Shown here piece by piece: positions 24,413 through 33,225 of a stretch of DNA of 64,000 bases. The notes under the pieces were generated by a model that did no database searches, was not told the DNA's origin, and saw only the letters and a program-made list of their open reading frames with translations. The position numbers and the translations under genes are program-made. How positions within the stretch are numbered: the first letter of the stretch is position 1; each line of letters opens with the position of its first letter. The stretch is from DASUPK01 sp963815045 (lineage in GTDB: Bacteria; Actinomycetota; Thermoleophilia; Solirubrobacterales; 70-9): positions 248,001-312,000 of the forward strand of contig CAWFET010000004.1 of NCBI GenBank assembly GCA_963815045.1. The letters are read 5' to 3'.

Positions 24413-25624
24413 ATGGGCGAGCCGCCACGCAACTGTGACTTCGTCGTGATCGGCGGCGGCATCGTCGGGCTCTCGGTGGCCCGCGAGCTGCTCGCCCGCC
24501 ACCCGGACTCCACCCTCTGCGTGCTGGAGCGCGAGGACCGCCTGGCTGCTCATCAGACCTCGCACTCGAGCGGCGTGATCCACGGCGGCATCTACTACGC
24601 GCCGGGGTCGCTGAAGGCGAGGCTCTGCGTCGAGGGCGCCCGGCTGCTCTACGCCTACTGCGACGAGCGCGGCATCGAGGCGCGCCGCGACGGCAAGCTG
24701 ATCGTCGCCGCGGACGAGGGCGAGCTCGGGCGCCTCGACGAGCTCGAGCGGCGCGGCGAGGCCAACGAGGTTCCGGGGCTGCGGCGGATCGGCGCGGATG
24801 AGATCTCGGAGATCGAGCCTCACGCCCGGGGCGTCGCGGCGCTCCACTCGCCGCAGACCGGAGTGGTCGACTTCGCGCGGGTTGCCGCCTCCTACGCGAC
24901 CGACGTCGAGCGGGCTCACGGCATCGTCGCCACCGGTGCGGGCGTTCGCTCGCTGACGCCCCGCGGGGCGACGCTCTCCGTCGAGCACGCGCGCGGCACC
25001 ACCGAGGCGGGCTTCGTGGTGAGCTGCGCCGGAGCCTGGTCGGACCGGCTCGCGGTCGCGGCCGGCGCGTCGGCCGAGCCACGGATCGTCCCCTTCCGCG
25101 GCGGCTACCTGCGTCTCCGCCCAGAGCGGCGCGAGCTGGTGCGAGCCAGCATCTACCCGGTCCCCGACCCCGATCTCCCCTTCCTGGGCGGGCACCTGAC
25201 GAGGACCGTCGACGGCGAGGTTCTGCTCGGCCCCTCGGCACTGCTCGTCTGCGCCCGGGACGCGTACCGGCTCTCGCGTGTGCGGGGCCGCGACCTCGGG
25301 TCCAACCTCACCTGGCCCGGAACCTGGCGGCTCATGCGGCGCTTCTGGCGCACCGGCCTGACCGAGATCCGCCACGCAGCCAGCAAACGCTCCTTCGTCG
25401 AGGACGTGCGCCGCTTCGTCCCGGAGCTCGGCGCCGGCGACGTTGAGCCTGGGCCATCGGGGATCCGGGCGCAGGCACTCGACCGCGACGGCAGGCTGGT
25501 CGACGACTTCGTCGTCCACCGGACCGAGCGGGCGCTGCACGTCCGCAACGCGCCCTCCCCGGCCGCCACCTCCTCCCTCGCCCTGGCGAAACTGATCGTG
25601 GACGAGGCCGATCGGCTGAGTTAG
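24413..25624 (+). CDS. lhgO: L-2-hydroxyglutarate oxidase
   Basis: FAD-dependent oxidation of L-2-hydroxyglutarate to 2-oxoglutarate. 403 residues with FAD loop VVIGGGIVGLSVAREL, the family segment HQTSHSSGVIHGGIYYAPGSLKA, IVPFRGGYLRLRPER and GIRAQALDRDGRLVDDF near the end. Divergent from ligC with a 33-bp gap. Good full-length match to the LhgO/YgaF group. Confidence 0.93.
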   Translation: MGEPPRNCDFVVIGGGIVGLSVARELLARHPDSTLCVLEREDRLAAHQTSHSSGVIHGGIYYAPGSLKARLCVEGARLLYAYCDERGIEARRDGKLIVAADEGELGRLDELERRGEANEVPGLRRIGADEISEIEPHARGVAALHSPQTGVVDFARVAASYATDVERAHGIVATGAGVRSLTPRGATLSVEHARGTTEAGFVVSCAGAWSDRLAVAAGASAEPRIVPFRGGYLRLRPERRELVRASIYPVPDPDLPFLGGHLTRTVDGEVLLGPSALLVCARDAYRLSRVRGRDLGSNLTWPGTWRLMRRFWRTGLTEIRHAASKRSFVEDVRRFVPELGAGDVEPGPSGIRAQALDRDGRLVDDFVVHRTERALHVRNAPSPAATSSLALAKLIVDEADRLS

Positions 25625-25628
25625 CTCC

Positions 25629-25877
25629 TCAGCAGCCGCCGACCAGCAGGAAGAGCAGCACGATCACGACGATCACCGCCGCTCCGGCGATCAGCCTGCG
25701 CCGCATGTAGACGTCAGGGCCGCCGTAATGGCGGCTCATCGGCCCGTCCGCCCCGCGAGGGCCGGTGCCGCCGAGCAGCTCCTCGTCGCCCGTCGCCGGC
25801 GGCTCGCCGGTGCGCGCACGGGCGCGCGCCTGGGCCGCCGCGCGGCGTTCCTCTGAGCTTCTCCCACTCGATTCCAT
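25629..25877 (-). CDS. Small single-pass membrane protein, unknown
   Basis: An 82-residue protein with a charged, Arg/Glu-rich N-terminal half (SSEERRAAAQARARART) and one C-terminal transmembrane helix (LIAGAAVIVVIVLLFLLVGG) ending in Cys. It looks tail-anchored. Convergent with lhgO. No family recognised. Confidence 0.6.
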   Translation of the reverse strand: MESSGRSSEERRAAAQARARARTGEPPATGDEELLGGTGPRGADGPMSRHYGGPDVYMRRRLIAGAAVIVVIVLLFLLVGGC

Positions 25878-25903
25878 GCGCGCAGCCTAAGGGTCCGGCC
25901 CGC

Positions 25904-26728
25904 TCAGAGTGGGACGGGAATCCCGAGATCGTTCAACGTGATCGCAAGGTCCCGAATCGGGCGGATGCCGGCACCCCGGGGGACGGAGATCTCCTGAGGC
26001 TGCCCGACGTCACTGACCACCAGGTCGAGCGAGAGGGCGATCGAGGTCGCCCCGCGTAGGGCCGCCTGATCGGCGGCCGGCACTCCGAGCACGGCTCCGA
26101 TCTCGAGCTCGTGGAGGACGCGGTCGTCGAATCCGACGCAGGCGGTCGCCCGGCCGGAGACGGTGGGGGTCTCCGTGAGCCCGAGCCCGCCGAGCAGCGG
26201 CGCGAGGTCCCGCGCCATCGCATCGCCCCGCAGTGGTGCGGTGATCCGCTCGCAGTCGGCGCCGCCCTCGTGCGCCTGCCCGGCAACTCGAGGACGGCCG
26301 AACCAGGAGCGCGGATGAATCACCGGCGCGGTCGCGATCCGTTCGTTCGCGGCCGCGATCGCGTCCGTTCCCACCTCGTAGGTGTCGCCGTAGACGGTCA
26401 GGAAGGCGTTCTCTCCGGTCGACACGAGATGCCCGCCCACAGGGAACCCGAGCGCGCTCGCGCCCAGCCGCCAGTCGAGCCTCGGGACGGTCTTGCCGCC
26501 GCCGCTGATGTACGGGCCGGAGAGCCGCAGCCGCAACGGCGCCGACAGCTCCGGCACACCGCGGACCGCGACGCGCAGGTCGATGTCGGTGTCGGCGCTC
26601 CTGATTGGGTGCGCGGCCGCCGCGTCGAGCATCGCCCGCGGATCGACCGTGTCGTGGTGCGTCCCGCCGCAACCCGCCGCGTTAACAACGGCGACGCCGA
26701 GAATTGCCAGGATTATCCGGCCGCGCAT
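25904..26728 (-). CDS. Putative lipoprotein, unknown
   Basis: A 274-residue exported protein starting at ATG 26728 with a lipoprotein signal peptide (RGRIILAILGVAVV, lipobox NAAGC). The mature part has beta-rich segments (DIDLRVAVRGVPELSAPLRLRLSG and later TSIALSLDLVVSD) that recall the LppX/LprG-type fold of lipid-carrying lipoproteins; this is inference from strand pattern only. It is divergent from the mannosyltransferase gene, which acts on lipid-linked sugars. Confidence 0.7.
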   Translation of the reverse strand: MRGRIILAILGVAVVNAAGCGGTHHDTVDPRAMLDAAAAHPIRSADTDIDLRVAVRGVPELSAPLRLRLSGPYISGGGKTVPRLDWRLGASALGFPVGGHLVSTGENAFLTVYGDTYEVGTDAIAAANERIATAPVIHPRSWFGRPRVAGQAHEGGADCERITAPLRGDAMARDLAPLLGGLGLTETPTVSGRATACVGFDDRVLHELEIGAVLGVPAADQAALRGATSIALSLDLVVSDVGQPQEISVPRGAGIRPIRDLAITLNDLGIPVPL

Positions 26729-26757
26729 CGAGCGCAGCGTAGTGGCGGCGAATCCCC

Positions 26758-28011
26758 ATGAGCCACCCGAACGTCGAGACGGCCGAATCCCTCGCCCTCC
26801 CCGGGCTGAGCACCGAGCGGCGCGCCGCGGTCCGCGACGCCTGGGCTGCCTTCTGGACCTCGCGGGCGATCGTCTGGGCGGCCGGGATGGCGGCGGTGCT
26901 GATCTTCGGCTGGGCCTCCGAGGCCTCGGCTCGCCTGGACCCGCTCTATACGACCCTCCCCTACGCCGACTCGTTCGCGAACCTGCTGGTCGCCCCAGCC
27001 GCACGCTTCGACGCGGCCTGGTACCTGGCGATCGCCAATCACGGCTACGAGGTGGGTGGCAGGGCAGCCTTCTTCCCGGTCTTCCCGGGTCTGGTCAGGG
27101 TCGGCGGAGACCTGCTCGGCTCACCGCTCGTCGCCGGAATCCTGATCTCCTCGGCCTGTGGCCTCGGCGGGCTCTACCTCCTGCACCGGCTCGTCGCCCT
27201 CGACTTCGGCATCGAGCGGGCGCGCACCGTCGTCTGGCTCGCCGCCTGGTTCCCGGGCGCGCTGGTGATCTCGGCCGTTTACTCGGAGTCGATCTTCCTG
27301 CTGGTCTCGGTCGGCGCGGTCTACGCGGCCCGGCTCGAACGCTGGCCGCTCGCCGGCGTGCTCGGCGCCGCGGCGGCGGCCACCCGGAGCGGCGGTGTGA
27401 TCGTGATCGTCCCGCTGCTGATCATCTACTGGTACCGCTACCGCCGAATCCGCCCGGACATCCTCTGGCTGCTGGTCGGCATCCCGGCCGGGCTCGCCGC
27501 GTACGTCGCCTACCTCGGCATCTCGACCGGCGACCCGACCTCCGTCTTCACCGCCCAGTCCGCCTGGCACCGGAGCTTCGTGCCGCTCGGCGGCCTCGCC
27601 CTCGGGTTGTGGAGCGCTGTCCGCGGCCTGGGCGAGCTGCTCATCCCGAGCCTCGCCCGTTCGCCCGCGGCCAACACCCATGGCGTGCCGACCCAGCTGC
27701 TCGACCTCCGCGACATCGCGATGTTCTGCTTCCTCGCCGGCGGCATCTGGCTCTGTCAGGAGACATTCAGGCGCCTGAGCCCTGCCTACGCCGCCTACGC
27801 CGTCTGCGGCCTCGCGCTGCCGCTCTCGGTCCCCGCCGGGGGCTTTCCGCTGATGTCGCTGCCGCGCTTCGAGTTCGTGATCTTCCCGCTCTGGATCGCC
27901 CTCGCGCTCTGGGCCCACGAGCGCCGCCGCGTCCGGCAGGTGCTCTGGCTGTTCGGGACGCTGCTAGGAATCTGCAGCGCGCTGTTCGCGGTTTGGGCCT
28001 TGGCCCCCTAG
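26758..28011 (+). CDS. PIG-V-like (GPI mannosyltransferase II family) membrane glycosyltransferase
   Basis: A 417-residue polytopic GT-C-type glycosyltransferase. The first luminal loop carries the acidic motif ARFDAAWYLAIANHGYEV, and AAFFPVFPGLVR follows, both typical of bacterial PIG-V homologues. About ten transmembrane helices with a conserved AATRSGG turn. It should transfer mannose from a polyprenyl-phosphate donor on the outer membrane face; the acceptor is unknown. Its stop codon TAG shares the CTAG at 28008-28011 with the convergent hydrolase. Confidence 0.87.
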   Translation: MSHPNVETAESLALPGLSTERRAAVRDAWAAFWTSRAIVWAAGMAAVLIFGWASEASARLDPLYTTLPYADSFANLLVAPAARFDAAWYLAIANHGYEVGGRAAFFPVFPGLVRVGGDLLGSPLVAGILISSACGLGGLYLLHRLVALDFGIERARTVVWLAAWFPGALVISAVYSESIFLLVSVGAVYAARLERWPLAGVLGAAAAATRSGGVIVIVPLLIIYWYRYRRIRPDILWLLVGIPAGLAAYVAYLGISTGDPTSVFTAQSAWHRSFVPLGGLALGLWSAVRGLGELLIPSLARSPAANTHGVPTQLLDLRDIAMFCFLAGGIWLCQETFRRLSPAYAAYAVCGLALPLSVPAGGFPLMSLPRFEFVIFPLWIALALWAHERRRVRQVLWLFGTLLGICSALFAVWALAP

Positions 28012-29402
28012 CGCTTGCGCTTTTCCCTGAAGACCTTGTGGTCCAGGAACGGCACCAGGGTCTTCAGGAACGCGTTCGCCTTCGGCGCCGCGGTCAGCGG
28101 ATCGAGGTGGCTGAACAGCGGATTGCGGTTGACGAGCGTTGATTGCTTCTTGGTGATTCGCGACCGCGCGATCAGGTGGCGCGCGCCGTCGAGGACGTGA
28201 GCTCCGGCCAGGTCGGTGGCGATGGCGTAGAGCGGCAGGTTCACCTTGCGGGTGTGGAAGAGGCGCAACCCGAGGAAGTTCCCGACGTCGTTGGCCTGCA
28301 TCTGGTCCGCGCCGTTGGTGTCGATCGTGAGCCGCTTCGGGAAGTACCACTCGACCGCGTTGGTCGGCTCCTGGCCGAACGTGGCGGCGAGGCGGCTGAT
28401 CGGGGTCACGCCTCCGTCGACCCAGTCCCGGGGGTTTCCCGAAGCCGCGAGCCCTCCGCCGTTGATGTGCAGCAGGCCCAGGTCTGCGGGTGAGGAGTCG
28501 CGGTCGAAGGCGTATCCGAGCAGAGCCCGGTTGGTCACCGGGAATGGCGGGTTGAACTGGGGTGGAAGGAGCGGGAAGGCCTGCAGGGTCGTCGCTGACG
28601 CGGTCGGCGCCTGCTCCGCGTAGAGCCCGCCGACCTCGGCGAAGAGCCCGGCGGCCTCCGGGATCCCGATGCCGAGCAGGTCGAGAAAGGGGTCGCTCGT
28701 CTGCAGATCGGACACGGCCTGCTGGGCCTGGGCCAGGTCGTAGGCATCGAAGCTGCCCATCAGGCCGCCGTCGATCAGGACGAGCCCGCTCAGGTCCTTG
28801 TAGCCCGGCCTCCCATTGAAGTCCCACGCCGCGTACGCCGCGGTCAGCGACGCGCCGAGTGAGTGCCCGCCGAGGATGACCTGGCGGCGACCGTGCGCGC
28901 GAGCCCTGAGCACCACGGCGCGGGCATCGTTGAGGGCGACGGCCATCCCCCAGTCGCGCGCATACGGGTCCTCGCCGCTCCGAAACTGGAAGTGGTTCGC
29001 CGGGCTACCGCCATTGGCGATCCAGCCCAGGTAGTAGTCGAATGCCTGTTGCAGGGAAATTCGCCCGGCCGCAGCCGCGGCGAACATCGAGGTGTCCTCG
29101 AGCGCCTGCGTTCGCCGGTCGATCGCCCAGACCTGGAGCCCCGGCACCCGCTTCACCAGGTAGCGGGCGTCGAGCGTGAAGTCGCCGGCTCCCCCCTGGG
29201 TTCCGGGCATCAGCACGAGCACTCGCTTCGCCGAAGCCAGCCCGAACTTGTGGACGGTGACCTGGTTGAACTGCGCCGGGCCGGCGGCAGGCGGAGTCGG
29301 TACGGTGGCGACGGTTTCCCGCGCGCTCGCGGGCGCGGCGCCTGCCAGCACTGCGATGACCGTCGCGGCCAGCGCCAACCCGGCACGAACTCCAGACCTC
29401 AT
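28008..29402 (-). CDS. Secreted alpha/beta hydrolase
   Basis: A 464-residue exported hydrolase: a signal peptide (VRAGLALAATVIAVLAGAAPASA) from ATG 29402, preceded by a GGAGGAG ribosome-binding site. The nucleophile elbow GGHSLGAS, the preceding VLVLMPGTQGGAGDF oxyanion region and a late basic tail (HKVFREKRKR) are visible. Esterase or lipase activity is probable; the substrate is unknown. The stop codon overlaps that of the mannosyltransferase gene through a shared palindrome. Confidence 0.82.
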   Translation of the reverse strand: MRSGVRAGLALAATVIAVLAGAAPASARETVATVPTPPAAGPAQFNQVTVHKFGLASAKRVLVLMPGTQGGAGDFTLDARYLVKRVPGLQVWAIDRRTQALEDTSMFAAAAAGRISLQQAFDYYLGWIANGGSPANHFQFRSGEDPYARDWGMAVALNDARAVVLRARAHGRRQVILGGHSLGASLTAAYAAWDFNGRPGYKDLSGLVLIDGGLMGSFDAYDLAQAQQAVSDLQTSDPFLDLLGIGIPEAAGLFAEVGGLYAEQAPTASATTLQAFPLLPPQFNPPFPVTNRALLGYAFDRDSSPADLGLLHINGGGLAASGNPRDWVDGGVTPISRLAATFGQEPTNAVEWYFPKRLTIDTNGADQMQANDVGNFLGLRLFHTRKVNLPLYAIATDLAGAHVLDGARHLIARSRITKKQSTLVNRNPLFSHLDPLTAAPKANAFLKTLVPFLDHKVFREKRKR

Positions 29403-29447
29403 CAACGTCTCCTCCTCCATCCCTGGAGGAGTCAGCCTAGTTAAGGG

Positions 29448-30176
29448 CTACTTGGAATGCCCGCTGGCGTTGCCGTTGCCTGTCCCGTTACCTGGCCCGT
29501 CCCCGGGCGTCGTAGGGGTTGGGTGGTCCGGGACTGTGTGGGTCGTCGTATGCGTGGCCGAGTTGCCTCCCGCGTTTGACTGCGGAGGGGGGCCCGTCTG
29601 CTTGGGCTTGGCCTGGCCCGGAGGGGTGGCGCCGTTCAGCCCGATCGCCTTCCCCTGCTCGTGGCCGAGCGCCTTGCCCTGAGCCTTGTTCTGCTGCTCG
29701 ATGGCGTGCTGGTGGGCGGCGTCCGACTTGCCCTTGCTCGACTGCTTCTCCGTGGTCGTCGTCTCGGAGCCGGCCTTGCCCTTGCCGTCGGCATGGGATC
29801 CCTGGCTGTGGTTCGACGCCTGCGAGTGCTCCTGCGGCTGGTTCGGGAGCGTGATGCCGACCGAGTCGAAGGCATCGCGGGCGGGCCCGGGCACGGTCAC
29901 ACCGGCGAAGGCGAGCCCCGCGAGCACAAGCGGGATCAGCGCGACGGCGATCCCGACCCTGGCTACCAACGCGAATCTCGAGCGAGGCTTCCTCGCCGTC
30001 CTCGTCATTACCTGCGTCTCGGCCTCGATGGTCGCCGCGCGGGCGGCCTCGGCGAGGCGGGGCACGAGCGCTGTCCCGATCGCGGGATCGGGCCGGGTGG
30101 GCACGGCCGCACGGAGGGCAGTCTGGAAGAGGGCGACTTCGTTCATCTCATACTCATAAGCGCCGTTGCCGCTCAC
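29448..30176 (-). CDS. Membrane protein coupled to ECF sigma factor (putative anti-sigma-like)
   Basis: A 242-residue protein with a cytoplasmic N-terminal part of about 65 residues, one transmembrane helix (VARVGIAVALIPLVLAGLAFAG), and a long His/Gln/Thr/Gly-rich extracytoplasmic tail of low complexity. Its start (GTG 30176) overlaps the sigma factor stop by 4 nt, the usual arrangement of sigma/anti-sigma pairs. No zinc-binding anti-sigma motif (HxxxCxxC) is present, so the anti-sigma role is inferred from position and topology only. Confidence 0.65.
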   Translation of the reverse strand: MSGNGAYEYEMNEVALFQTALRAAVPTRPDPAIGTALVPRLAEAARAATIEAETQVMTRTARKPRSRFALVARVGIAVALIPLVLAGLAFAGVTVPGPARDAFDSVGITLPNQPQEHSQASNHSQGSHADGKGKAGSETTTTEKQSSKGKSDAAHQHAIEQQNKAQGKALGHEQGKAIGLNGATPPGQAKPKQTGPPPQSNAGGNSATHTTTHTVPDHPTPTTPGDGPGNGTGNGNASGHSK

Positions 30177-30724
30177 AGGGTTACTCCCTTTCGGGTGAGC
30201 TCACGCTTGACGGACGCCAGCCCCCGGCGCTGCAGGGCCTTGACCGCGCCGGGGCGCTTGCCGACCGCCTTCGCGACGTCCTCGACGCTGAGATCGCCGA
30301 TCACCCGCAGCAGCAGCACCACCCGCTGGTCCTCGGAGAGCGAGGCCAGGATCCTCTGCACCTCCTGGGTGCCGATCTTGTCGAGCGCCTCCTGGGCGGC
30401 GTCATCGGCCCAGCCGCCGGGTTCAGGAGGCTCCGGAGAGAGCTCAACCGGCCGACGCGCCGAATGGCGCCGGGCGTCGATCAGGCGGTGGTGGGCGATC
30501 GTGAAGACCCAGGAGCGAAACCCGCCCTGGTCTCCGTCGAAGCGCGGGAAGTCGCGCGCGACCTGCAGGAAGACCTCGCCCAGCACGTCCTCGGGGTCCG
30601 GCGCGTTATTGGCGCGCAGGTACCCGAGGACCGGTGGAGCGAGGTCGTCGTAGATCTCCTGCCAGGCGGCTTCGTCTCCCTCCCTAGCCGCCTCCAGGAG
30701 CGAGGTGAAGCGCTCTGGGGACAT
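30173..30724 (-). CDS. ECF-type RNA polymerase sigma factor
   Basis: A 183-residue sigma factor. Region 2: LLEAAREGDEAAWQEIYDDL, then PEDVLGEVFLQVARDFPRF and RSWVFTIAHHRLIDARRH. Region 4: LASLSEDQRVVLLLRVIGDLSVEDVAKAVGK followed by the recognition helix GAVKALQRRGLASVKREL. It recruits RNA polymerase to a stress-type regulon, probably controlled by the membrane protein encoded next to it. Divergent from the TetR regulator. Confidence 0.93.
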   Translation of the reverse strand: MSPERFTSLLEAAREGDEAAWQEIYDDLAPPVLGYLRANNAPDPEDVLGEVFLQVARDFPRFDGDQGGFRSWVFTIAHHRLIDARRHSARRPVELSPEPPEPGGWADDAAQEALDKIGTQEVQRILASLSEDQRVVLLLRVIGDLSVEDVAKAVGKRPGAVKALQRRGLASVKRELTRKGVTL

Positions 30725-30768
30725 CCCGCAGGCGACGGTACAGGACGCGGCCGAATTCGCCCCTAACC

Positions 30769-30779
30769 TACAGGCTGTA
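30769..30779. promoter_or_regulatory. Palindrome TACAG-G-CTGTA at the tetR start
   Basis: A perfect 11-bp palindrome whose last base is the A of the TetR start codon at 30779, in the divergent gap between the ECF sigma gene and tetR. It could be the autoregulatory operator; its position at the very start also fits a leaderless transcript. Short, so chance is not excluded. Confidence 0.35.
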
Positions 30780-31393
30780 TGTCAACCACTCCACAGATGT
30801 CCACCCAGCCGGGTCGGCGCGAGGCGGAGGCACGGGCGACGAGGGAGGCGCTGATCGATGCGGCGCGCGATCTCTTCACGGACCGCGGCTACTCCGGCGT
30901 CGGCACAGAGGAGATCGTCACCCGTGCGAAGGTCACACGAGGCGCCCTCTACCACCACTTCACGGACAAGCGGGATCTCTTCCGCGCGGTCTTCGAAGTC
31001 GTCGAGGAGGACCTGATGAAGCGGATCGGGGCCACGATGGAGTCGGCGAAGGACCCCTACGAGCTGATGCTGAGCGGGATGCGCGCGTTCCTGGATGCCT
31101 GCGAGGAGCCGGCCGTGAAGCAGATCAGCCTCACCGATGCACCGGCCGTCCTGGGCTGGGAGGAGTGGCGTGAGATCGACAACCTCCACGGGCTCGGGCT
31201 GACCCGCGCCGCCCTGGACGGCGCCGTCGAGGCGGGCGTGATCCGCCCGATCGCCACCGAGCCGATGGCGCATCTGTTCGTCGCCGCCCTCTCCGAGGCG
31301 GCCTTCGTGATCGCACACGCGGAGCACCCGCGCAGGGCTCGCGCCGAGGTGGAGGAGGCTTTGCTTCAGCTGGTCGAAGGGCTTCGTGCCTAG
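30779..31393 (+). CDS. TetR family transcriptional regulator
   Basis: A 204-residue regulator: an N-terminal helix-turn-helix (ALIDAARDLFTDRGYSGVGTEEIVTRAKVTRGALYHHFTDK) and an alpha-helical ligand-binding C-terminal domain with SLTDAPAVLGWEEWREID, a pattern common to one actinobacterial TetR subgroup. Ligand and target unknown; a palindrome overlaps its own start. Its stop codon is the first triplet of an intergenic repeat. Confidence 0.93.
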   Translation: MSTTPQMSTQPGRREAEARATREALIDAARDLFTDRGYSGVGTEEIVTRAKVTRGALYHHFTDKRDLFRAVFEVVEEDLMKRIGATMESAKDPYELMLSGMRAFLDACEEPAVKQISLTDAPAVLGWEEWREIDNLHGLGLTRAALDGAVEAGVIRPIATEPMAHLFVAALSEAAFVIAHAEHPRRARAEVEEALLQLVEGLRA

Positions 31394-31486
31394 CGGCCAC
31401 CAGGCCGCTCCACTCTGGAGCGGAGGGCGTAGCCCGGAGCGACTTATGTGGGGCGGCCGCTTGTGGCCGCGACCTTATGGCGAAGC
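31391..31486. repeat. Convergent-gene intergenic repeat, copy 3 (complete)
   Basis: Full copy in the same orientation as the one at 1269: TAG stop of tetR, the GCGGCCACCAGGCCGC hairpin, GCTCCA-ctc-TGGAGC, GACTTATGTGGGG, the GCGGCCGCTTGTGGCCGC hairpin and TTATGGCGAAGCC. The right end runs into the convergent DUF4126 gene and encodes its last residues (MASP) and its stop codon. Confidence 0.88.
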
Positions 31487-32062
31487 CATTCTTCGCGCCC
31501 GCCGTCGTTCCAGCGCCAGCTTGATCCGCTTGCGCAGGTAGAGCACGATCGCGATCCCGATCGCGAGCAGGACGACCACCACCGCGAGCGCGATGAACGG
31601 CTCCTTCAGGGCAAGAGCGACCACCGCCGCCATCAGCCCGTCCTCGACCAGGCTCATGATCACGTTCGAGAACGGCTCGGGAGAGGCGTTGATGCCCAGC
31701 CGGATTCCTGCCTTCAGGCTGTGAGCGACCAGCGCAGTTGAGCCGCTGGCGCCGCCGACGGCCACCGTCTCCGGCCCGGTCACGTGGTCGAGCCCGGCGA
31801 AGGAGACGCCGATCAGGCTGCCGATCGCCGGGCGGATCGCGGTGTGGAGCAGGTCCCAGGTGCTGTCGAGGAACGGCACCTTGTCGGTGATGAACTCGAT
31901 CGCGAACATCACCCCGGCCGCGATCAGGATCGGTCCGGTGGTCAGCTCGTGCGGAACCTCGCCGAACCCCGCCCGGCCGAGGAGCCCGAGCAGGAAGACG
32001 GTCCCGTAGGCGTTCAGCCCGGCTGCGTACCCGGCGCTGATCGTCGTCGGCACCAGCTCCAT
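31475..32062 (-). CDS. DUF4126 domain-containing membrane protein
   Basis: A 195-residue membrane protein. SAGYAAGLNAYGTVFLLGLLGR at the N-terminus, PFLDSTWDLLHTAIRPAIGSLIG and the glycine-rich GGASGSTALVAHSLKAGIRLG are typical of DUF4126. The C-terminal tail is basic (RKRIKLALERRRARR) and its last four residues come from the intergenic repeat. Function unknown. Divergent from the LLM oxidoreductase. Confidence 0.85.
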   Translation of the reverse strand: MELVPTTISAGYAAGLNAYGTVFLLGLLGRAGFGEVPHELTTGPILIAAGVMFAIEFITDKVPFLDSTWDLLHTAIRPAIGSLIGVSFAGLDHVTGPETVAVGGASGSTALVAHSLKAGIRLGINASPEPFSNVIMSLVEDGLMAAVVALALKEPFIALAVVVVLLAIGIAIVLYLRKRIKLALERRRARRMASP

Positions 32063-32140
32063 CGGAGCCGCACCCTAGTTGAGGGTGGTCCGGGGCGGGA
32101 TCAATCTCCGTGCTCGATCAACTCGTACAAACTCCGGTCT

Positions 32141-33172
32141 ATGGCTACGACGAATTCAAAGATCGGCGCCGGCGTGACGCCCTTCCAGACCGATGCCGAG
32201 GCGACGATCCGGCTCGCGGTTGCCGCCGAGGAGCTCGGCTACGCACGCTTCGGCGCGGCGGAGGGCTGGACCCACGACGCCGTCGTGGTGCTCACCCAGA
32301 TCGCCGGGGCGACCTCGCGAATCGGCCTCGGCTCCGGCGTGCTCCCGATCTGGAGCCGCTCGCCGGCGGCGATCGCGATGGCGGCGACGGGCCTGCAGCG
32401 GGTCTCCGGCGGCCGCTTTGCCCTCGGGCTCGGTGCGAGCAGCCCGCCGTTGGTCGAGGGACTGCACGGACTCACCTGGGAGCGGCCGATCGACCGGATG
32501 CGCGACACCCTCATCTCGATCCGGGCGCTGCTCAACGGAGACCGCCTGCCCCTCGAGCGTGAGGGCGTCAGGCCCCTGCGGCTGGGGTCGACGCCCGATC
32601 AACCGGTTCCGATCCTGCTGGCGGCGCTCGCCCCGGCCTCGGTTCGTCTGGCGGGGGAGCTGGCGGACCACTGGCTGCCATTCCTGTGGGCCCGCTCACG
32701 ACTCCCCGACGGACGTGCCCTGCTCGCCGAGGGCGAAGCGCGTGCCGAGGCTAAGCCCGCGACCGGGGTCACCGCCAGTGTCCCGCTCGCCATCGGCGAG
32801 GACGAGGAGACGGCCCGGGGGATCGCAGCCGCCTGGCTCGTCGCCTATCTGACGCGAATGGGACCTCTGTATCCGAGGATGCTGCGCGAGCAGTTCGGAT
32901 TCGCCGACCAGGCAGACGCGCTGCTCGCCGCCAACGATGGCGGCGGGATGCCACAGCTCCCCGCCGCTGCGGAGGAACTCGCGCGAGAGGTCACGGTGAT
33001 GAGCACCTACGCCGAGGCGCCGGACGCAGTTCGCGCCTGGCTCGAGGCGGGAGCGGACGCGATCGACCTGGTGCTCCCCCTCGGCCTGCCGGAGGAGCAA
33101 CTCCGCGAGATGCTCGCGGCCGCCTCGCCGGCTTCGCCATCAGGCGGGAGCGCTACGGCCGCACCAGACTAA
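32141..33172 (+). CDS. LLM class F420-dependent oxidoreductase
   Basis: A 343-residue luciferase-like oxidoreductase starting at ATG 32141. IRLAVAAEELGYARFGAAEGWTHD, SRIGLGSGVLPIWSRSPAAIA and VSGGRFALGLGASSPPLVEG mark the barrel and F420/FMN-binding loops, and AWLEAGADAIDLVLPLGLP closes the fold. The last 15 or so residues (ASPSGGSATAAPD) are encoded by a diverged copy of the intergenic repeat, so the C-terminus has been replaced or extended by the repeat. Substrate unknown. Confidence 0.9.
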   Translation: MATTNSKIGAGVTPFQTDAEATIRLAVAAEELGYARFGAAEGWTHDAVVVLTQIAGATSRIGLGSGVLPIWSRSPAAIAMAATGLQRVSGGRFALGLGASSPPLVEGLHGLTWERPIDRMRDTLISIRALLNGDRLPLEREGVRPLRLGSTPDQPVPILLAALAPASVRLAGELADHWLPFLWARSRLPDGRALLAEGEARAEAKPATGVTASVPLAIGEDEETARGIAAAWLVAYLTRMGPLYPRMLREQFGFADQADALLAANDGGGMPQLPAAAEELAREVTVMSTYAEAPDAVRAWLEAGADAIDLVLPLGLPEEQLREMLAAASPASPSGGSATAAPD

Positions 33173-33225
33173 GTCGCTTCGGGCTTCGCCCTGCGCTCCA
33201 AAGGAGCGCGGCCTTGCGCTCCCTA
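33135..33225. repeat. Convergent-gene intergenic repeat, copy 4 (diverged, inverted)
   Basis: Diverged inverted copy: GGCTTCGCCATCAG, then GACTAAGTCGCTTCGGGCTTCGCCC, the GCGCTCCaaaGGAGCGC hairpin, and finally CTAG containing the stop of the convergent thiolase gene. The left part is translated as the C-terminus of the LLM oxidoreductase. Confidence 0.65.
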
